From the NCBI GenBank assembly GCA_036745495.1, contig DAIOGA010000003.1, forward strand, positions 23,922 through 87,921: DNA of 64,000 bases, in the 5' to 3' direction. The position numbers and the translations under genes were made by a program. The notes beneath the pieces were generated by a model. It was not told where the DNA came from. It worked only from the letters and a program-made list of their open reading frames with translations, and did no database searches. Of this stretch, positions 8,284 to 17,056 are shown one piece after another (the first letter of the stretch is position 1; each line of letters begins with the position of its first letter). This DNA is from Methylopumilus sp036745495. GTDB lineage: Bacteria; Pseudomonadota; Gammaproteobacteria; Burkholderiales; Methylophilaceae.

Positions 8284-10308
8284 ATGTCAGAACTTAACCT
8301 TATTATTGGCGCGGCACTCTTAGCAATTCTTTATGGTGCGGTCATGAGTGCATGGATATTTAAACTGCCAGCTGGTAATTCAAAAATGCAGGCAATCGCC
8401 CTAGCTATTCAAGAAGGCGCTAAAGCTTATCTTGCAAGACAATATAAAGCGATATCAATTGTAGGTATTGTTTTAACAATTCTCATTGGTATGTTTATCT
8501 CCAAAGATACGGCATTAGGCTTTGTCATTGGCGCACTTCTCTCTGGCGCTTGTGGATTTATTGGTATGAACGTTTCTGTCAAAGCAAATGTGAGAACAGC
8601 TCAAGCTGCTACAAAAGGCATTGTGCCAGCACTTGATGTCGCCTTTAAAGGTGGCGCTATTACAGGATTGCTTGTGGTCGGGCTTGGTCTTCTTGGCGTA
8701 ACAGGTTTTTATATGTATCTAGGTGGTGCTGAAGCTACTAATTTAAATCCTCTGATCGGACTCGCTTTTGGCTCCTCACTTATTTCAATTTTTGCTCGTT
8801 TAGGCGGCGGCATCTTCACTAAGGGTGCAGACGTAGGTGCTGACTTAGTGGGTAAAGTTGAAGCAGGTATACCAGAAGATGACCCAAGAAATCCAGCTGT
8901 AATTGCAGATAACGTTGGTGATAATGTAGGCGATTGTGCAGGTATGGCAGCAGATTTATTCGAAACTTATGCGGTAACTTTAATTGCAACTATGGTTCTT
9001 GGTGGCCTTATGATCACCAACAATGGTGCAAGCGGCATTATCTACCCTCTCTTATTGGGCGCAGCTTCTATCGTGACATCGATTGTTGGATGTTTCTTTG
9101 TAAGAGCAACTCCTAAAATGAAAAATGTTATGCCCGCTTTATATAAAGGTCTCATCGTAGCAGGTGGACTCTCACTTGTAGCTTTCTACTATGTTACAAA
9201 CTTTGTTTTTCCCGAAGGTGTTTCAATACAGAATGTAAATGTATCTTCAATGGCTCTATTCCAAGCATGTATCGTAGGTTTGGTATTAACAGCAGCTTTA
9301 GTATGGATTACAGAATATTACACTGGCACTGATTACGAACCTGTAAGACATGTAGCGCGCGCTTCAAAAACAGGTCACGCCACAAATATTATTGCGGGTA
9401 TTGGTATCTCGATGAAATCTACCGCACTTCCTGTTATCTCTGTTTGTATTGCAATCTTTGTGTCTCATCACCTCGCGGGTCTTTATGGTGTCGCCGTTGC
9501 TGCAACATCAATGTTAAGTATGGCTGGTATTATCGTGGCATTAGACGCATACGGTCCAATTACTGATAACGCTGGCGGTATTGCTGAAATGGCTGGATTA
9601 CCAAAGAGCGTTCGCGATGTTACTGATCCATTAGATGCTGTTGGCAATACAACTAAAGCAGTAACTAAAGGTTATGCGATTGGATCAGCCGGTCTTGCAG
9701 CGCTTGTTCTTTTTGCAGACTACACACATAAATTAGAGTCTGTGGGTATTGCAACTACTTTTGATTTAAGTGATCCATTAGTTATTATTGGATTAATTAT
9801 TGGCGGTCTTATTCCTTACCTTTTTGCTGCGATGGCAATGGAAGCAGTAGGAAGAGCTGCTGGTGCAGTTGTAGAAGAAGTAAGACGACAATTCAAAACT
9901 ATTAAGGGCATCATGACTGGCAAAGGTAAGCCTGATTATGCAAGAGCTGTAGATATGTTAACGACAGCTGCTATTAAAGAAATGATTGTTCCTTCATTGC
10001 TTCCTGTAGCCGTTCCTATCGCAGTAGGATTATCTCTAGGGCCTAAAGCTTTGGGCGGTCTTCTTATGGGTACCATTGTGACGGGATTATTTGTAGCAAT
10101 CTCAATGTGTACAGGCGGAGGCGCTTGGGATAATGCGAAGAAATATATTGAAGATGGTAATCACGGTGGCAAAGGTTCAGAAGCTCATAAAGCAGCTGTT
10201 ACTGGTGATACTGTAGGTGATCCTTATAAAGATACTGCAGGCCCTGCGATTAACCCGCTCATTAAAATTATTAACATTGTGGCTCTTCTTATTGTGCCGC
10301 TTCTTTAA
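8284..10308 (+). CDS. hppA: Proton-translocating membrane pyrophosphatase, K+-independent type
   Basis: Integral membrane enzyme that hydrolyses pyrophosphate and pumps protons, with about 16 transmembrane helices in 674 residues. The pyrophosphate/Mg site is seen as DVGADLVGKVEAGIPEDDPR and the DNVGDNVGDCAGMAADLFE block; the second acidic cluster GPITDNAGGIAEM and the C-terminal GDTVGDPYKDTAGPAINP are complete. Lys458 in GNTTKAVTKG marks the K+-independent subclass; K+-dependent enzymes have Ala there. A TAGGAG ribosome-binding site precedes the ATG. The gene stands alone with a strong hairpin terminator behind it. It likely recovers energy from biosynthetic pyrophosphate. Confidence 0.97.
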   Translation: MSELNLIIGAALLAILYGAVMSAWIFKLPAGNSKMQAIALAIQEGAKAYLARQYKAISIVGIVLTILIGMFISKDTALGFVIGALLSGACGFIGMNVSVKANVRTAQAATKGIVPALDVAFKGGAITGLLVVGLGLLGVTGFYMYLGGAEATNLNPLIGLAFGSSLISIFARLGGGIFTKGADVGADLVGKVEAGIPEDDPRNPAVIADNVGDNVGDCAGMAADLFETYAVTLIATMVLGGLMITNNGASGIIYPLLLGAASIVTSIVGCFFVRATPKMKNVMPALYKGLIVAGGLSLVAFYYVTNFVFPEGVSIQNVNVSSMALFQACIVGLVLTAALVWITEYYTGTDYEPVRHVARASKTGHATNIIAGIGISMKSTALPVISVCIAIFVSHHLAGLYGVAVAATSMLSMAGIIVALDAYGPITDNAGGIAEMAGLPKSVRDVTDPLDAVGNTTKAVTKGYAIGSAGLAALVLFADYTHKLESVGIATTFDLSDPLVIIGLIIGGLIPYLFAAMAMEAVGRAAGAVVEEVRRQFKTIKGIMTGKGKPDYARAVDMLTTAAIKEMIVPSLLPVAVPIAVGLSLGPKALGGLLMGTIVTGLFVAISMCTGGGAWDNAKKYIEDGNHGGKGSEAHKAAVTGDTVGDPYKDTAGPAINPLIKIINIVALLIVPLL

Positions 10309-10320
10309 TTTTGATGCATA

Positions 10321-10349
10321 AAAAAAGGCGCCTTATAGGCGCCTTTTTT
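10321..10349. terminator. Bidirectional hairpin terminator between hppA and purC
   Basis: AAAAAAGGCGCC, a 5-base loop TTATA, then the exact reverse complement GGCGCCTTTTTT. A 6-bp GC core flanked by A and T runs works as an intrinsic terminator in both directions, fitting the convergent hppA and purC-pgk transcripts. Confidence 0.93.
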
Positions 10350-10355
10350 ATTTAA

Positions 10356-11255
10356 TTATTTTTTAATATCTTGGCCTGTAAGTTTTTGAAAAGCCTCTAA
10401 ATATTTTTGACTAGTTTTCGTAATCACATCTAATGGTAAAGAAGGGGGTGGGGGTGTTTTATTCCATCCGCTACTTTCTAACCAATCCCTAATAAATTGT
10501 TTATCAAAACTTGGTTGAGATGTACCTTCGCGATATTGATCCAAAGGCCAAAAACGAGAAGAGTCCGGCGTTAATATTTCATCAATAAGCACTAAATTAT
10601 TTTTGTCATCCAAACCGAATTCAAATTTTGTATCCGCAATAATAATGCCTTTTGTCAATGCGAAAGCCGATGCTTCTTGATATAACTTAATACTAATTTC
10701 TTTAATACGTGATGCAATCTCTTTTCCAATACGAGCCTCACATTCTTCGTATGAAATGTTTTCATCGTGTTGCCCGACCGCTTCCTTACTGGAAGGTGTA
10801 AATATAGGCTCATTTAATTTTGCAGATTCTTTTAAGCCTTGTGGAAGTTTTATGCCACATACTGTTTGTGTATTTTGATAATCTTTCCAGCCACTGCCTG
10901 ATAAATAACCCCGAACAATAGCTTCAATAGGAAGTGCTTTTAATTTACGTGCGACAATAGCGCGATTTTTCACTTGAGCAACTTCGTTTTCAGATACAAC
11001 ACTTTCGGGTGTAATACCTGATAAATGATTTGCAACCACATAAGAAAGTTTTTGAAACCAAAAATCAGCCATTTGTGTAAGTACAAATCCTTTGTAAGGA
11101 ATAGGCTCATTCATCACAACATCAAATGCTGATAATCGGTCTGTCGTTACAATCAAAAGATGTTTATCATCAATCTCATATATATCTCTCACTTTACCTT
11201 TGTGAAGCAAAGGAAGGCTTTTAATGGATGTTCCTATTAATTGGGTGTGAGCCAT
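10356..11255 (-). CDS. purC: Phosphoribosylaminoimidazole-succinocarboxamide synthase
   Basis: SAICAR synthetase, which joins CAIR and aspartate using ATP in de novo purine synthesis. The 299 residues contain the KGKVRDIYEIDD nucleotide-binding loop near the N-terminus, VRGYLSGSGWKDY, the SSKEAVGQHDENIS loop and IADTKFEFG with DEILTPDSSRFW, all typical of the longer bacterial and yeast-like form. Its ATG directly follows the pgk stop with no spacer, so it is translated from the pgk message. In several betaproteobacteria purC follows tkt-gap-pgk-pyk-fba; here pyk and fba are absent from that position. Confidence 0.96.
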   Translation of the reverse strand: MAHTQLIGTSIKSLPLLHKGKVRDIYEIDDKHLLIVTTDRLSAFDVVMNEPIPYKGFVLTQMADFWFQKLSYVVANHLSGITPESVVSENEVAQVKNRAIVARKLKALPIEAIVRGYLSGSGWKDYQNTQTVCGIKLPQGLKESAKLNEPIFTPSSKEAVGQHDENISYEECEARIGKEIASRIKEISIKLYQEASAFALTKGIIIADTKFEFGLDDKNNLVLIDEILTPDSSRFWPLDQYREGTSQPSFDKQFIRDWLESSGWNKTPPPPSLPLDVITKTSQKYLEAFQKLTGQDIKK

Positions 11256-12431
11256 TTAAAATCTTCTTTCTAAAATTTCAATAGCAGGAAGTTTTTTGCC
11301 TTCTGCAAACTCTAAAAACGCACCGCCTGCTGTTGAAATATATGAAATATCTTTTGCAACATTAAATTTTTCTATTGCAGCAATCGTATCGCCACCTCCT
11401 GCAAGTGAGAATGCTTCAGAATTTGCAATCGCATGTGTCATCGTCTCAGTGCCCTTTGCGAATTGATCAAATTCAAATACTCCAACAGGCCCATTCCATA
11501 TAATAGTTTTAGCATTATGAATACATTTCACAATTTCATTTACTGAATTTTTACCTAGATCAAATATCATGTCATCTTTATGAACGTCATTAATATTTTT
11601 TGTAATGGCGACCTCATTGACGTCAAACTTTTTACCACAAACAACATCTGAAATAACTGGCAGAGAAGCGCCACGCTTTTTTAGTTTATCGATTATTTTT
11701 CTAGCTGCAGGCACAAGATCCTCTTCGTACATGGAACTACCGATTTCAAACCCCATGGCTTTGATAAAAGTATTTGCAATACCACCACCCACAATAAGCT
11801 GATCTACTTTGTCAGATAAGGTATCTAATATGCTTAATTTTGAAGAGACTTTACTTCCACCTACAATGGCAATCATAGGCCTAGAAGGCTCTAATAATGC
11901 TTTCTCAAGGGCTTCGAGTTCGGCTACAAATAGAATGCCTGCACAAGCAATCTTTGCATGTTCTGCAATACCGTATGTGGAAGCTTCTTTACGATGAGCT
12001 GTTCCAAATGCATCCATCACAAAAATATCTGTCAGTGAAGCATATTTTTTTGCTAATGCCTCATCATTTTTTTTCTCACCTACATTAAATCTGCAATTTT
12101 CTAAAACTGTTAATTGACCTGGGGCAATATCAAACGAAGAATTAACCCAATCTGAAACAAGATGAACCGGATACGTAAGATGGCTCTGTAAGAAATCAAC
12201 TACAGGCTTAAGCGAATCCTCGCTACTATATTTTCCTTCTTCGGGTCTGCCTAAGTGGGATGTCACCATCACACTAGCGCCTTTTTGAAGAGCAAATTCA
12301 ATAGTGGGAATGGAAGCTAGAATTCTTTTAGGAGAGGTAATCTTTCCATCTTGAATGGGGACATTCAGATCTGAGCGAATAAAAACTCTTTTATCTTTAA
12401 GATCTAAATCGACAAGTCTTTTAATATTCAT
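11256..12431 (-). CDS. pgk: Phosphoglycerate kinase
   Basis: Interconverts 1,3-bisphosphoglycerate and 3-phosphoglycerate with ADP/ATP in the cytoplasm. The 391 residues include RSDLNVPIQDGKI and the substrate-binding TSHLGRPEEGKY and ENCRFNVGEKK in the N-domain, the IVGGSKVSSKLSIL hinge, and the nucleotide-binding WNGPVGVFEFDQFAKGT and AGGGDTIAAIEKF in the C-domain. Length is standard. It lies 11 bases after gap and directly before purC on the same strand, so these three genes form one transcription unit behind tkt, perhaps with separate starts because a strong palindrome separates tkt from gap. Confidence 0.98.
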   Translation of the reverse strand: MNIKRLVDLDLKDKRVFIRSDLNVPIQDGKITSPKRILASIPTIEFALQKGASVMVTSHLGRPEEGKYSSEDSLKPVVDFLQSHLTYPVHLVSDWVNSSFDIAPGQLTVLENCRFNVGEKKNDEALAKKYASLTDIFVMDAFGTAHRKEASTYGIAEHAKIACAGILFVAELEALEKALLEPSRPMIAIVGGSKVSSKLSILDTLSDKVDQLIVGGGIANTFIKAMGFEIGSSMYEEDLVPAARKIIDKLKKRGASLPVISDVVCGKKFDVNEVAITKNINDVHKDDMIFDLGKNSVNEIVKCIHNAKTIIWNGPVGVFEFDQFAKGTETMTHAIANSEAFSLAGGGDTIAAIEKFNVAKDISYISTAGGAFLEFAEGKKLPAIEILERRF

Positions 12432-12442
12432 TAAACAACTAT

Positions 12443-13462
12443 TTATTTGGCTGACATCATAGCAATAGCTGTATCAATCATGCGGCAACTAAAAGCCCAC
12501 TCATTGTCATACCAGCCAAAGACTTTCACAAGCAAACCATCTTCACTCACCTTAGTTAAATTTGAATCAAAATATGAAGATGCTTCAGTATGATTAAAAT
12601 CTACCGAAACTAAAGGTTCGTCGTTATAAATTAATATGCCTTTTAAACTTCCTTGATTAGCCGCTTCTTTTATAATGCGATTCACCTCATCTTTAGATGT
12701 CGCTTTCTTCGGCGTAAAAGTCAGTTCAACCAATGAAACATTTAATGTTGGAACACGAATAGCAATCCCATCTAGCTTACCTTTTAATTCAGGTATGACC
12801 AAACCCACAGCATCTGCTGCACCTGTTTTTGTTGGAATCATTGAAGTCGTTGCAGAACGAGCTCTTCTTGGATCTTTATGTTGATTGTCAGTTAAATATT
12901 GGTCGTTTGTATATGAGTGAATCGTTGTCATAAGACCTGTAACAATCCCTAATTTATCATGCAAGGGCTTAACCATTGGAGCCAAACCGTTAGTAGTGCA
13001 AGAGGCATTAGAAACAACTGTATCAGTTGCTTTTAAAATTTGATGATTAACGCCATACACGATAGTTGCATCTACATCTTTATCGCCAGGTGCAGAAATC
13101 AATACTTTCTTAGCGCCTTGTTTCAGATGTGCGATTGATTTTTCTTTGCTCGTAAAAGCGCCGGTACATTCCATGACAACATCTACATTTAATTTGTCCC
13201 AAGGCAACTCTTCAGGATTTCTTGTGGTGAAAAAATTAATCACGTCACCGTTGATAATTATTTCATGATCATTTGTTTTGATCTCGGCATTAAATTTACC
13301 GTGTGTACTGTCGTATTTTAATAAATGGGCATTAGATGCTGCATCACCGCGACTCGAATTAATGGCAACCACTTTAATATCTTTACGATTTAATTCATAA
13401 ATCGATCTTAATATTAAACGCCCTATTCTTCCAAATCCTGTGATTGCTATCTTGATTGCCAT
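12443..13462 (-). CDS. gap: Glyceraldehyde-3-phosphate dehydrogenase (type I)
   Basis: Oxidises glyceraldehyde 3-phosphate to 1,3-bisphosphoglycerate or works in reverse. The 339 residues show the Rossmann motif TGFGRIGR, the active-site SNASCTTNG with Cys155, the general base His182 in TTIHSYTNDQ, and WYDNEWAFS near the end. The residue that normally binds the adenosine ribose of NAD (Asp in VVAIND) is Ser36 here (VVAINSSRGDAASNAHLLKY). In GapB-type and NADP-using enzymes this Asp is also lost, so NADP use or dual specificity is plausible. Its 70-base upstream gap carries the tkt terminator palindrome. pgk follows after 11 bases. Confidence 0.96.
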   Translation of the reverse strand: MAIKIAITGFGRIGRLILRSIYELNRKDIKVVAINSSRGDAASNAHLLKYDSTHGKFNAEIKTNDHEIIINGDVINFFTTRNPEELPWDKLNVDVVMECTGAFTSKEKSIAHLKQGAKKVLISAPGDKDVDATIVYGVNHQILKATDTVVSNASCTTNGLAPMVKPLHDKLGIVTGLMTTIHSYTNDQYLTDNQHKDPRRARSATTSMIPTKTGAADAVGLVIPELKGKLDGIAIRVPTLNVSLVELTFTPKKATSKDEVNRIIKEAANQGSLKGILIYNDEPLVSVDFNHTEASSYFDSNLTKVSEDGLLVKVFGWYDNEWAFSCRMIDTAIAMMSAK

Positions 13463-13481
13463 AAAGATTTCCTCAGTAAAA

Positions 13482-13513
13482 AATAAGGCATCTCAAATTT
13501 GAGATGCCTTATT
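13482..13513 (-). terminator. 32-bp perfect palindrome, terminator between tkt and gap
   Basis: A 16-bp left arm starting AATAAGGCATCTC is followed directly by its exact reverse complement, with no spacer. On the minus strand the palindrome is followed by a T run. It lies 18 bases after the tkt stop and 19 bases before the gap start, so it should end tkt transcription. Confidence 0.85.
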
Positions 13514-13531
13514 CAACTTACTCAATAATAA

Positions 13532-15523
13532 TTACAGAATTGATTTAACAGTTGAAACCACATTTTCTACTGTAAATCCAAAGTGTTTAAATAACGCGCC
13601 ACCAGGTGCTGATTCACCGAATGTATCAATACCTACTGCGGCGCCATCTAGACCAATATATTTTCTCCAGAAATCGGTTACACCCGCTTCAATTGAAACA
13701 CGTTTAACACCCTTGGTTAATACGCTATCTTTGTATGCTTGATCTTGTCGATCAAATACATTAGTTGATGGCATAGAAACTACACGCGCTTTAATGTTTT
13801 GTTCTTTCAATGCAGCTTGTGATTTCAATGCAAGATCCACTTCTGATCCGGTTGCAATCAGAATTACATCTGCTTTACCGCCTTCTGCTTCTGCTAATAC
13901 ATAAGCACCTTTGCGAATTAAATCAATTTGCGCATCAGTTCTTTTTGTAAATGAAGTATTTTGTCGGCTTAATACTAAGCTGGTTGGATTATGAATACTC
14001 TCCACAGCGACTACCCATGCTACTGCTGTTTCAGTTGAATCTGCTGGTCTCCATACGTCCATTCTAGGAATATAACGAAGGCCTGAAGTAGTTTCGATAG
14101 GTTGATGCGTTGGACCGTCTTCACCTTGACCAATTGAGTCATGCGTTAATACATAGATTACTCTTTGTTTCATAAGCGCCGCCATTCTCATCCCGTTCTT
14201 CATGTAATCAGAGAACATATGGAATGTGCCGCCAAATGGAAGTACGCCACCATGAAGTGCCATACCGTTCATAATCGCTGCCATACCAAATTCACGAACA
14301 CCATAAGAAATATAATTACCTGGTGTCTTTCCGCTTACGTGTTGGAATGATGAGCAGCTTGTTAAGTTAGATCCTGTTAAGTCTGCTGAACCACCTACAA
14401 ACTCTGGCAAGATTGGTGCAAGCGCTGCAATTGCATTTTGCGATGCTTTACGTGTTGCTAGTACTTCAGCTTTTTCATTGACTGATTTAATCATGGCATC
14501 TGTCGATGATTTCCAATTTTTTGGAAGATCGCCTTTCATACGACGTTTAAATTCAGCTGCCAAATCTGGAAATTCTTTTTCGTAAGCTGCGAACTTATCG
14601 TTCCATGCCGCTTCAGCTTTAGCACCTTTATCTTTAGCGCTCCATCCTGCGTAAACATCTTCAGGAATCACAAAAGGATCATGCTTCCAACCAATTGCTT
14701 CTCTTGTAGCAGCAACTTCAGCATCACCTAATGCTGATCCATGACAATCATGCGATCCAGATTTGTTAGGTGAACCCTTACCGATAATAGTTTTACAGCA
14801 AATTAACGATGGCTTGTCTGTGATCTTTTTCGCAGCCTCAACTGCTTTATTAATAGCTTCAAAATCATGGCCATCGACATTTGGAATTACATGCCAGCCG
14901 TATGACTCAAAACGTTTAGCTGTGTCATCTGTATACCAACCTTCGATGTGACCATCGATAGAAATACCGTTGTCATCCCAGAAAGCAATTAAATTACCAA
15001 GACCCCATGTTCCTGCAAGAGCGCAAGCTTCGTGAGATACACCTTCCATCATACAACCGTCACCTAAGAATACATATGTATGGTGATCTACGATTTTATG
15101 GTTAGGTTTATTAAATTGATTAGCGAGTAATTTTTCAGCCATTGCAAAACCTACCGCATTGCTAATACCTTGACCTAAAGGCCCTGTCGTTGTTTCAACG
15201 CCTGGTGCATAACCATATTCGGGGTGGCCTGCACATTTAGAATGAAGTTGACGGAATGTTTTAATTTCATCCATCGGTAAGTCGTAACCTGTGAGGTGAA
15301 GCAATGAATAAATCAACATTGATCCATGGCCATTCGAAAGAATAAAGCGATCACGATTAGCCCAATTTGGATTAGTAGGGTTATGTTGTAAATGATGATT
15401 CCATACAACCTCAGCAATTTCAGCCATACCCATAGGTGCACCTGGGTGTCCTGAGTTTGCCTTTTGAACTGCATCCATTGATAACGCACGAATTGCGTTA
15501 GCTAAATCTTGACGTGTTGCCAT
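13532..15523 (-). CDS. tkt: Transketolase
   Basis: Thiamine-diphosphate enzyme that moves two-carbon units between sugar phosphates; it is needed to regenerate ribulose 5-phosphate for formaldehyde fixation in the ribulose monophosphate cycle. The 663 residues contain NSGHPGAPMGMAEIAEV, the ThDP motif GDGCMMEGVSHEA ending in WDDNGISIDG, the catalytic region THDSIGQGEDGPTHQPIE, and a C-terminal domain with VSMPSTNVFDRQ. I start at the ATG at 15521-15523, preceded by GGAGG; an upstream in-frame ATG at 15553 would add ten unlikely residues. A perfect hairpin lies 27-49 bases upstream of the start. Confidence 0.97.
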   Translation of the reverse strand: MATRQDLANAIRALSMDAVQKANSGHPGAPMGMAEIAEVVWNHHLQHNPTNPNWANRDRFILSNGHGSMLIYSLLHLTGYDLPMDEIKTFRQLHSKCAGHPEYGYAPGVETTTGPLGQGISNAVGFAMAEKLLANQFNKPNHKIVDHHTYVFLGDGCMMEGVSHEACALAGTWGLGNLIAFWDDNGISIDGHIEGWYTDDTAKRFESYGWHVIPNVDGHDFEAINKAVEAAKKITDKPSLICCKTIIGKGSPNKSGSHDCHGSALGDAEVAATREAIGWKHDPFVIPEDVYAGWSAKDKGAKAEAAWNDKFAAYEKEFPDLAAEFKRRMKGDLPKNWKSSTDAMIKSVNEKAEVLATRKASQNAIAALAPILPEFVGGSADLTGSNLTSCSSFQHVSGKTPGNYISYGVREFGMAAIMNGMALHGGVLPFGGTFHMFSDYMKNGMRMAALMKQRVIYVLTHDSIGQGEDGPTHQPIETTSGLRYIPRMDVWRPADSTETAVAWVVAVESIHNPTSLVLSRQNTSFTKRTDAQIDLIRKGAYVLAEAEGGKADVILIATGSEVDLALKSQAALKEQNIKARVVSMPSTNVFDRQDQAYKDSVLTKGVKRVSIEAGVTDFWRKYIGLDGAAVGIDTFGESAPGGALFKHFGFTVENVVSTVKSIL

Positions 15524-15549
15524 TATTGCCTCCCGAAATTGACAGCATT

Positions 15550-15572
15550 GCAAATATTTTTTAAATATTTGC
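15550..15572. repeat. Perfect AT-rich inverted repeat upstream of tkt
   Basis: GCAAATATTT, a 3-base loop, then AAATATTTGC: 10-bp perfect arms, located 27-49 bases upstream of the tkt ATG. It may be the terminator of the upstream thioredoxin-fold gene, an operator, or a 5'-leader hairpin of tkt. No T run of terminator quality follows on the minus strand. Confidence 0.7.
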
Positions 15573-15691
15573 GTACTAAATGTAAAGTTAAAAAATTGAT
15601 TTTATTTTTACCTAAATTATTGCTTAAATAGCCCTTTTCAGCAAGGCGAATAGGGTCTTTTTGCCTCTTGATTATTTGCTCCAAATGCTTT

Positions 15692-16246
15692 TCATTCCCG
15701 CCATTTAATAGAGCAACCAATGCTTGATTTTTGTTCGATAGGGCCTGTTTGTGTTTCAGCAATAAGCTTCATAGCTTCATATAAATCACGCGTATTATCG
15801 GGCGGTGGATCTCCGCGACCTGTTGCGTCAAAACGGCCACGATATTGCAACTCTAGACTGCGATTAAAGCCAAAAAAATCAGGTGTACAAATAGCTTTAT
15901 AAGCTCTTGCGACTTCTTGAGTTTCGTCAATTACATAAGGAAAAGAAAAATGAGATTGATGTGCAATACGCTTCATATTTTCAAACGAGTCTTCAGGATA
16001 ATTTAAAGGATCATTGCTCTGAATGGCAATCGTTTGAATGCCCAGATCTTTTAGAGCTCGAACATCATGGATAAGTCTTGGTAATATCGCTTTCACATAT
16101 GGGCAGTGATTACATATAAACATCACAAGTAAACCATTATCGCCTTTTGATTTTTCTAGAGTCCAAAATGTGTTATCAACGCCTTGTAAATTAAAATCAA
16201 TGGCTTTCCAACCAAAATCACAAAGCGGAGTATTTAAACTAACCAT
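15692..16246 (-). CDS. Thioredoxin-fold peroxiredoxin-like protein
   Basis: A 184-residue cytoplasmic protein of the AhpC/TSA-like thioredoxin-fold family. The motif FICNHCPYVKAILPRL near residue 46 carries a C-x2-C pair at the place of the thioredoxin active site. FSFPYVIDETQEVARAY and the CTPDFFGFN segment match the family, as does the end SSIGCSIKWRE. Members are widespread in proteobacteria, have no signal peptide and are generally annotated as thioredoxin family or redoxin domain proteins without a proven substrate. It lies upstream of tkt on the same strand but about 170 bases away and is divergent from rsmE. Confidence 0.87.
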   Translation of the reverse strand: MVSLNTPLCDFGWKAIDFNLQGVDNTFWTLEKSKGDNGLLVMFICNHCPYVKAILPRLIHDVRALKDLGIQTIAIQSNDPLNYPEDSFENMKRIAHQSHFSFPYVIDETQEVARAYKAICTPDFFGFNRSLELQYRGRFDATGRGDPPPDNTRDLYEAMKLIAETQTGPIEQKSSIGCSIKWRE

Positions 16247-16288
16247 GTTTTATGCCTTAATATAGCTTACTTATTAGAAGAATTGACT

Positions 16289-17029
16289 ATGGAAGAAAAT
16301 CGATTTTACCACTCTGAAAACCTAGAACTCAAACATGTCGTTGAATTAAGCGCGCAAACGCATATTCACGCTACAAAAGTTTTAAGATTAAAAGTGGGTG
16401 ATCAATTCGCTCTTTTTAATGGCGATGGTTTTGATTATGTCGCAAAAGTGATTGAGGTATCGAAACATAAAACATCCGTTGAAATTATCGATAAATATGA
16501 AGTCAATCATGAATCTTCTCTAAAGATAACGTTAGTCCAAGGTCTCGCGGCAGGGGATAAAATGGACTGGATTATTCAAAAAGCTGTTGAGCTCGGCGTT
16601 CATACTATTCAACCTCTATTAACGGAACGATCCATCATTAAATTAGATCAGGAAAGGGCAGATAAGAAACTTGACCACTGGAAAACTGTCGCTATCTCCG
16701 CATGTGAACAGACTGGACGAAGCGCCATCCCAAATATATTAAGACCACTCCATTTAAATCAATGGCTGAGTGAAGAAACCCTAAAAACAGATAACTTAAA
16801 ATTAATCCTCACACCATCAAAAGCACAAAACATAAATCACTTAGATAAGCCATCTAATTCGATTGTGTTTATGGTGGGGCCCGAAGGCGGCTTCTCAGAA
16901 AAAGAAATGGCCTTGGCTTTAAATCATGCTTTTATCCCTGTGAATTTTGGTCAAAGAATATTAAGAACGGAAACAGCTCCTATCGTTGCCCTTTCTATTT
17001 TGCAAAATTTATGGGGTGATTTTGCATAA
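16289..17029 (+). CDS. rsmE: 16S rRNA (uracil1498-N3)-methyltransferase
   Basis: SPOUT-class methyltransferase that methylates U1498 of 16S rRNA. The 246 residues show an N-terminal PUA-like domain (RFYHSENLELKHVVELS with HATKVLRLKVGDQFALFNGDG), the KMDWIIQKAVELGVHTIQPL motif, CEQTGRSAIPNI, and the knotted SAM-binding end VFMVGPEGGFSEKEM with LGxRILRTETA (here FGQRILRTETAP). The ATG at 16289 is preferred over an in-frame TTG at 16283. It diverges from the thioredoxin-fold gene; the next gene is the XRE-N-acetylglutamate synthase after 69 bases. Confidence 0.96.
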   Translation: MEENRFYHSENLELKHVVELSAQTHIHATKVLRLKVGDQFALFNGDGFDYVAKVIEVSKHKTSVEIIDKYEVNHESSLKITLVQGLAAGDKMDWIIQKAVELGVHTIQPLLTERSIIKLDQERADKKLDHWKTVAISACEQTGRSAIPNILRPLHLNQWLSEETLKTDNLKLILTPSKAQNINHLDKPSNSIVFMVGPEGGFSEKEMALALNHAFIPVNFGQRILRTETAPIVALSILQNLWGDFA

Positions 17030-17056
17030 TACGCAAAAATTATGGTATTTATGTAA

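Noticed and set aside
11605..12088. Plus-strand frames of 62-65 codons inside pgk
   Set aside because: They are antisense shadows of a fully conserved gene, without motifs or ribosome-binding sites.
15523..15762. A 79-codon minus-strand frame between the thioredoxin-fold gene and tkt
   Set aside because: It overlaps the well-conserved C-terminus of the thioredoxin-fold protein in another frame, reaches into the tkt start, has no recognisable motif and no ribosome-binding site. I read the region as non-coding leader with a hairpin.
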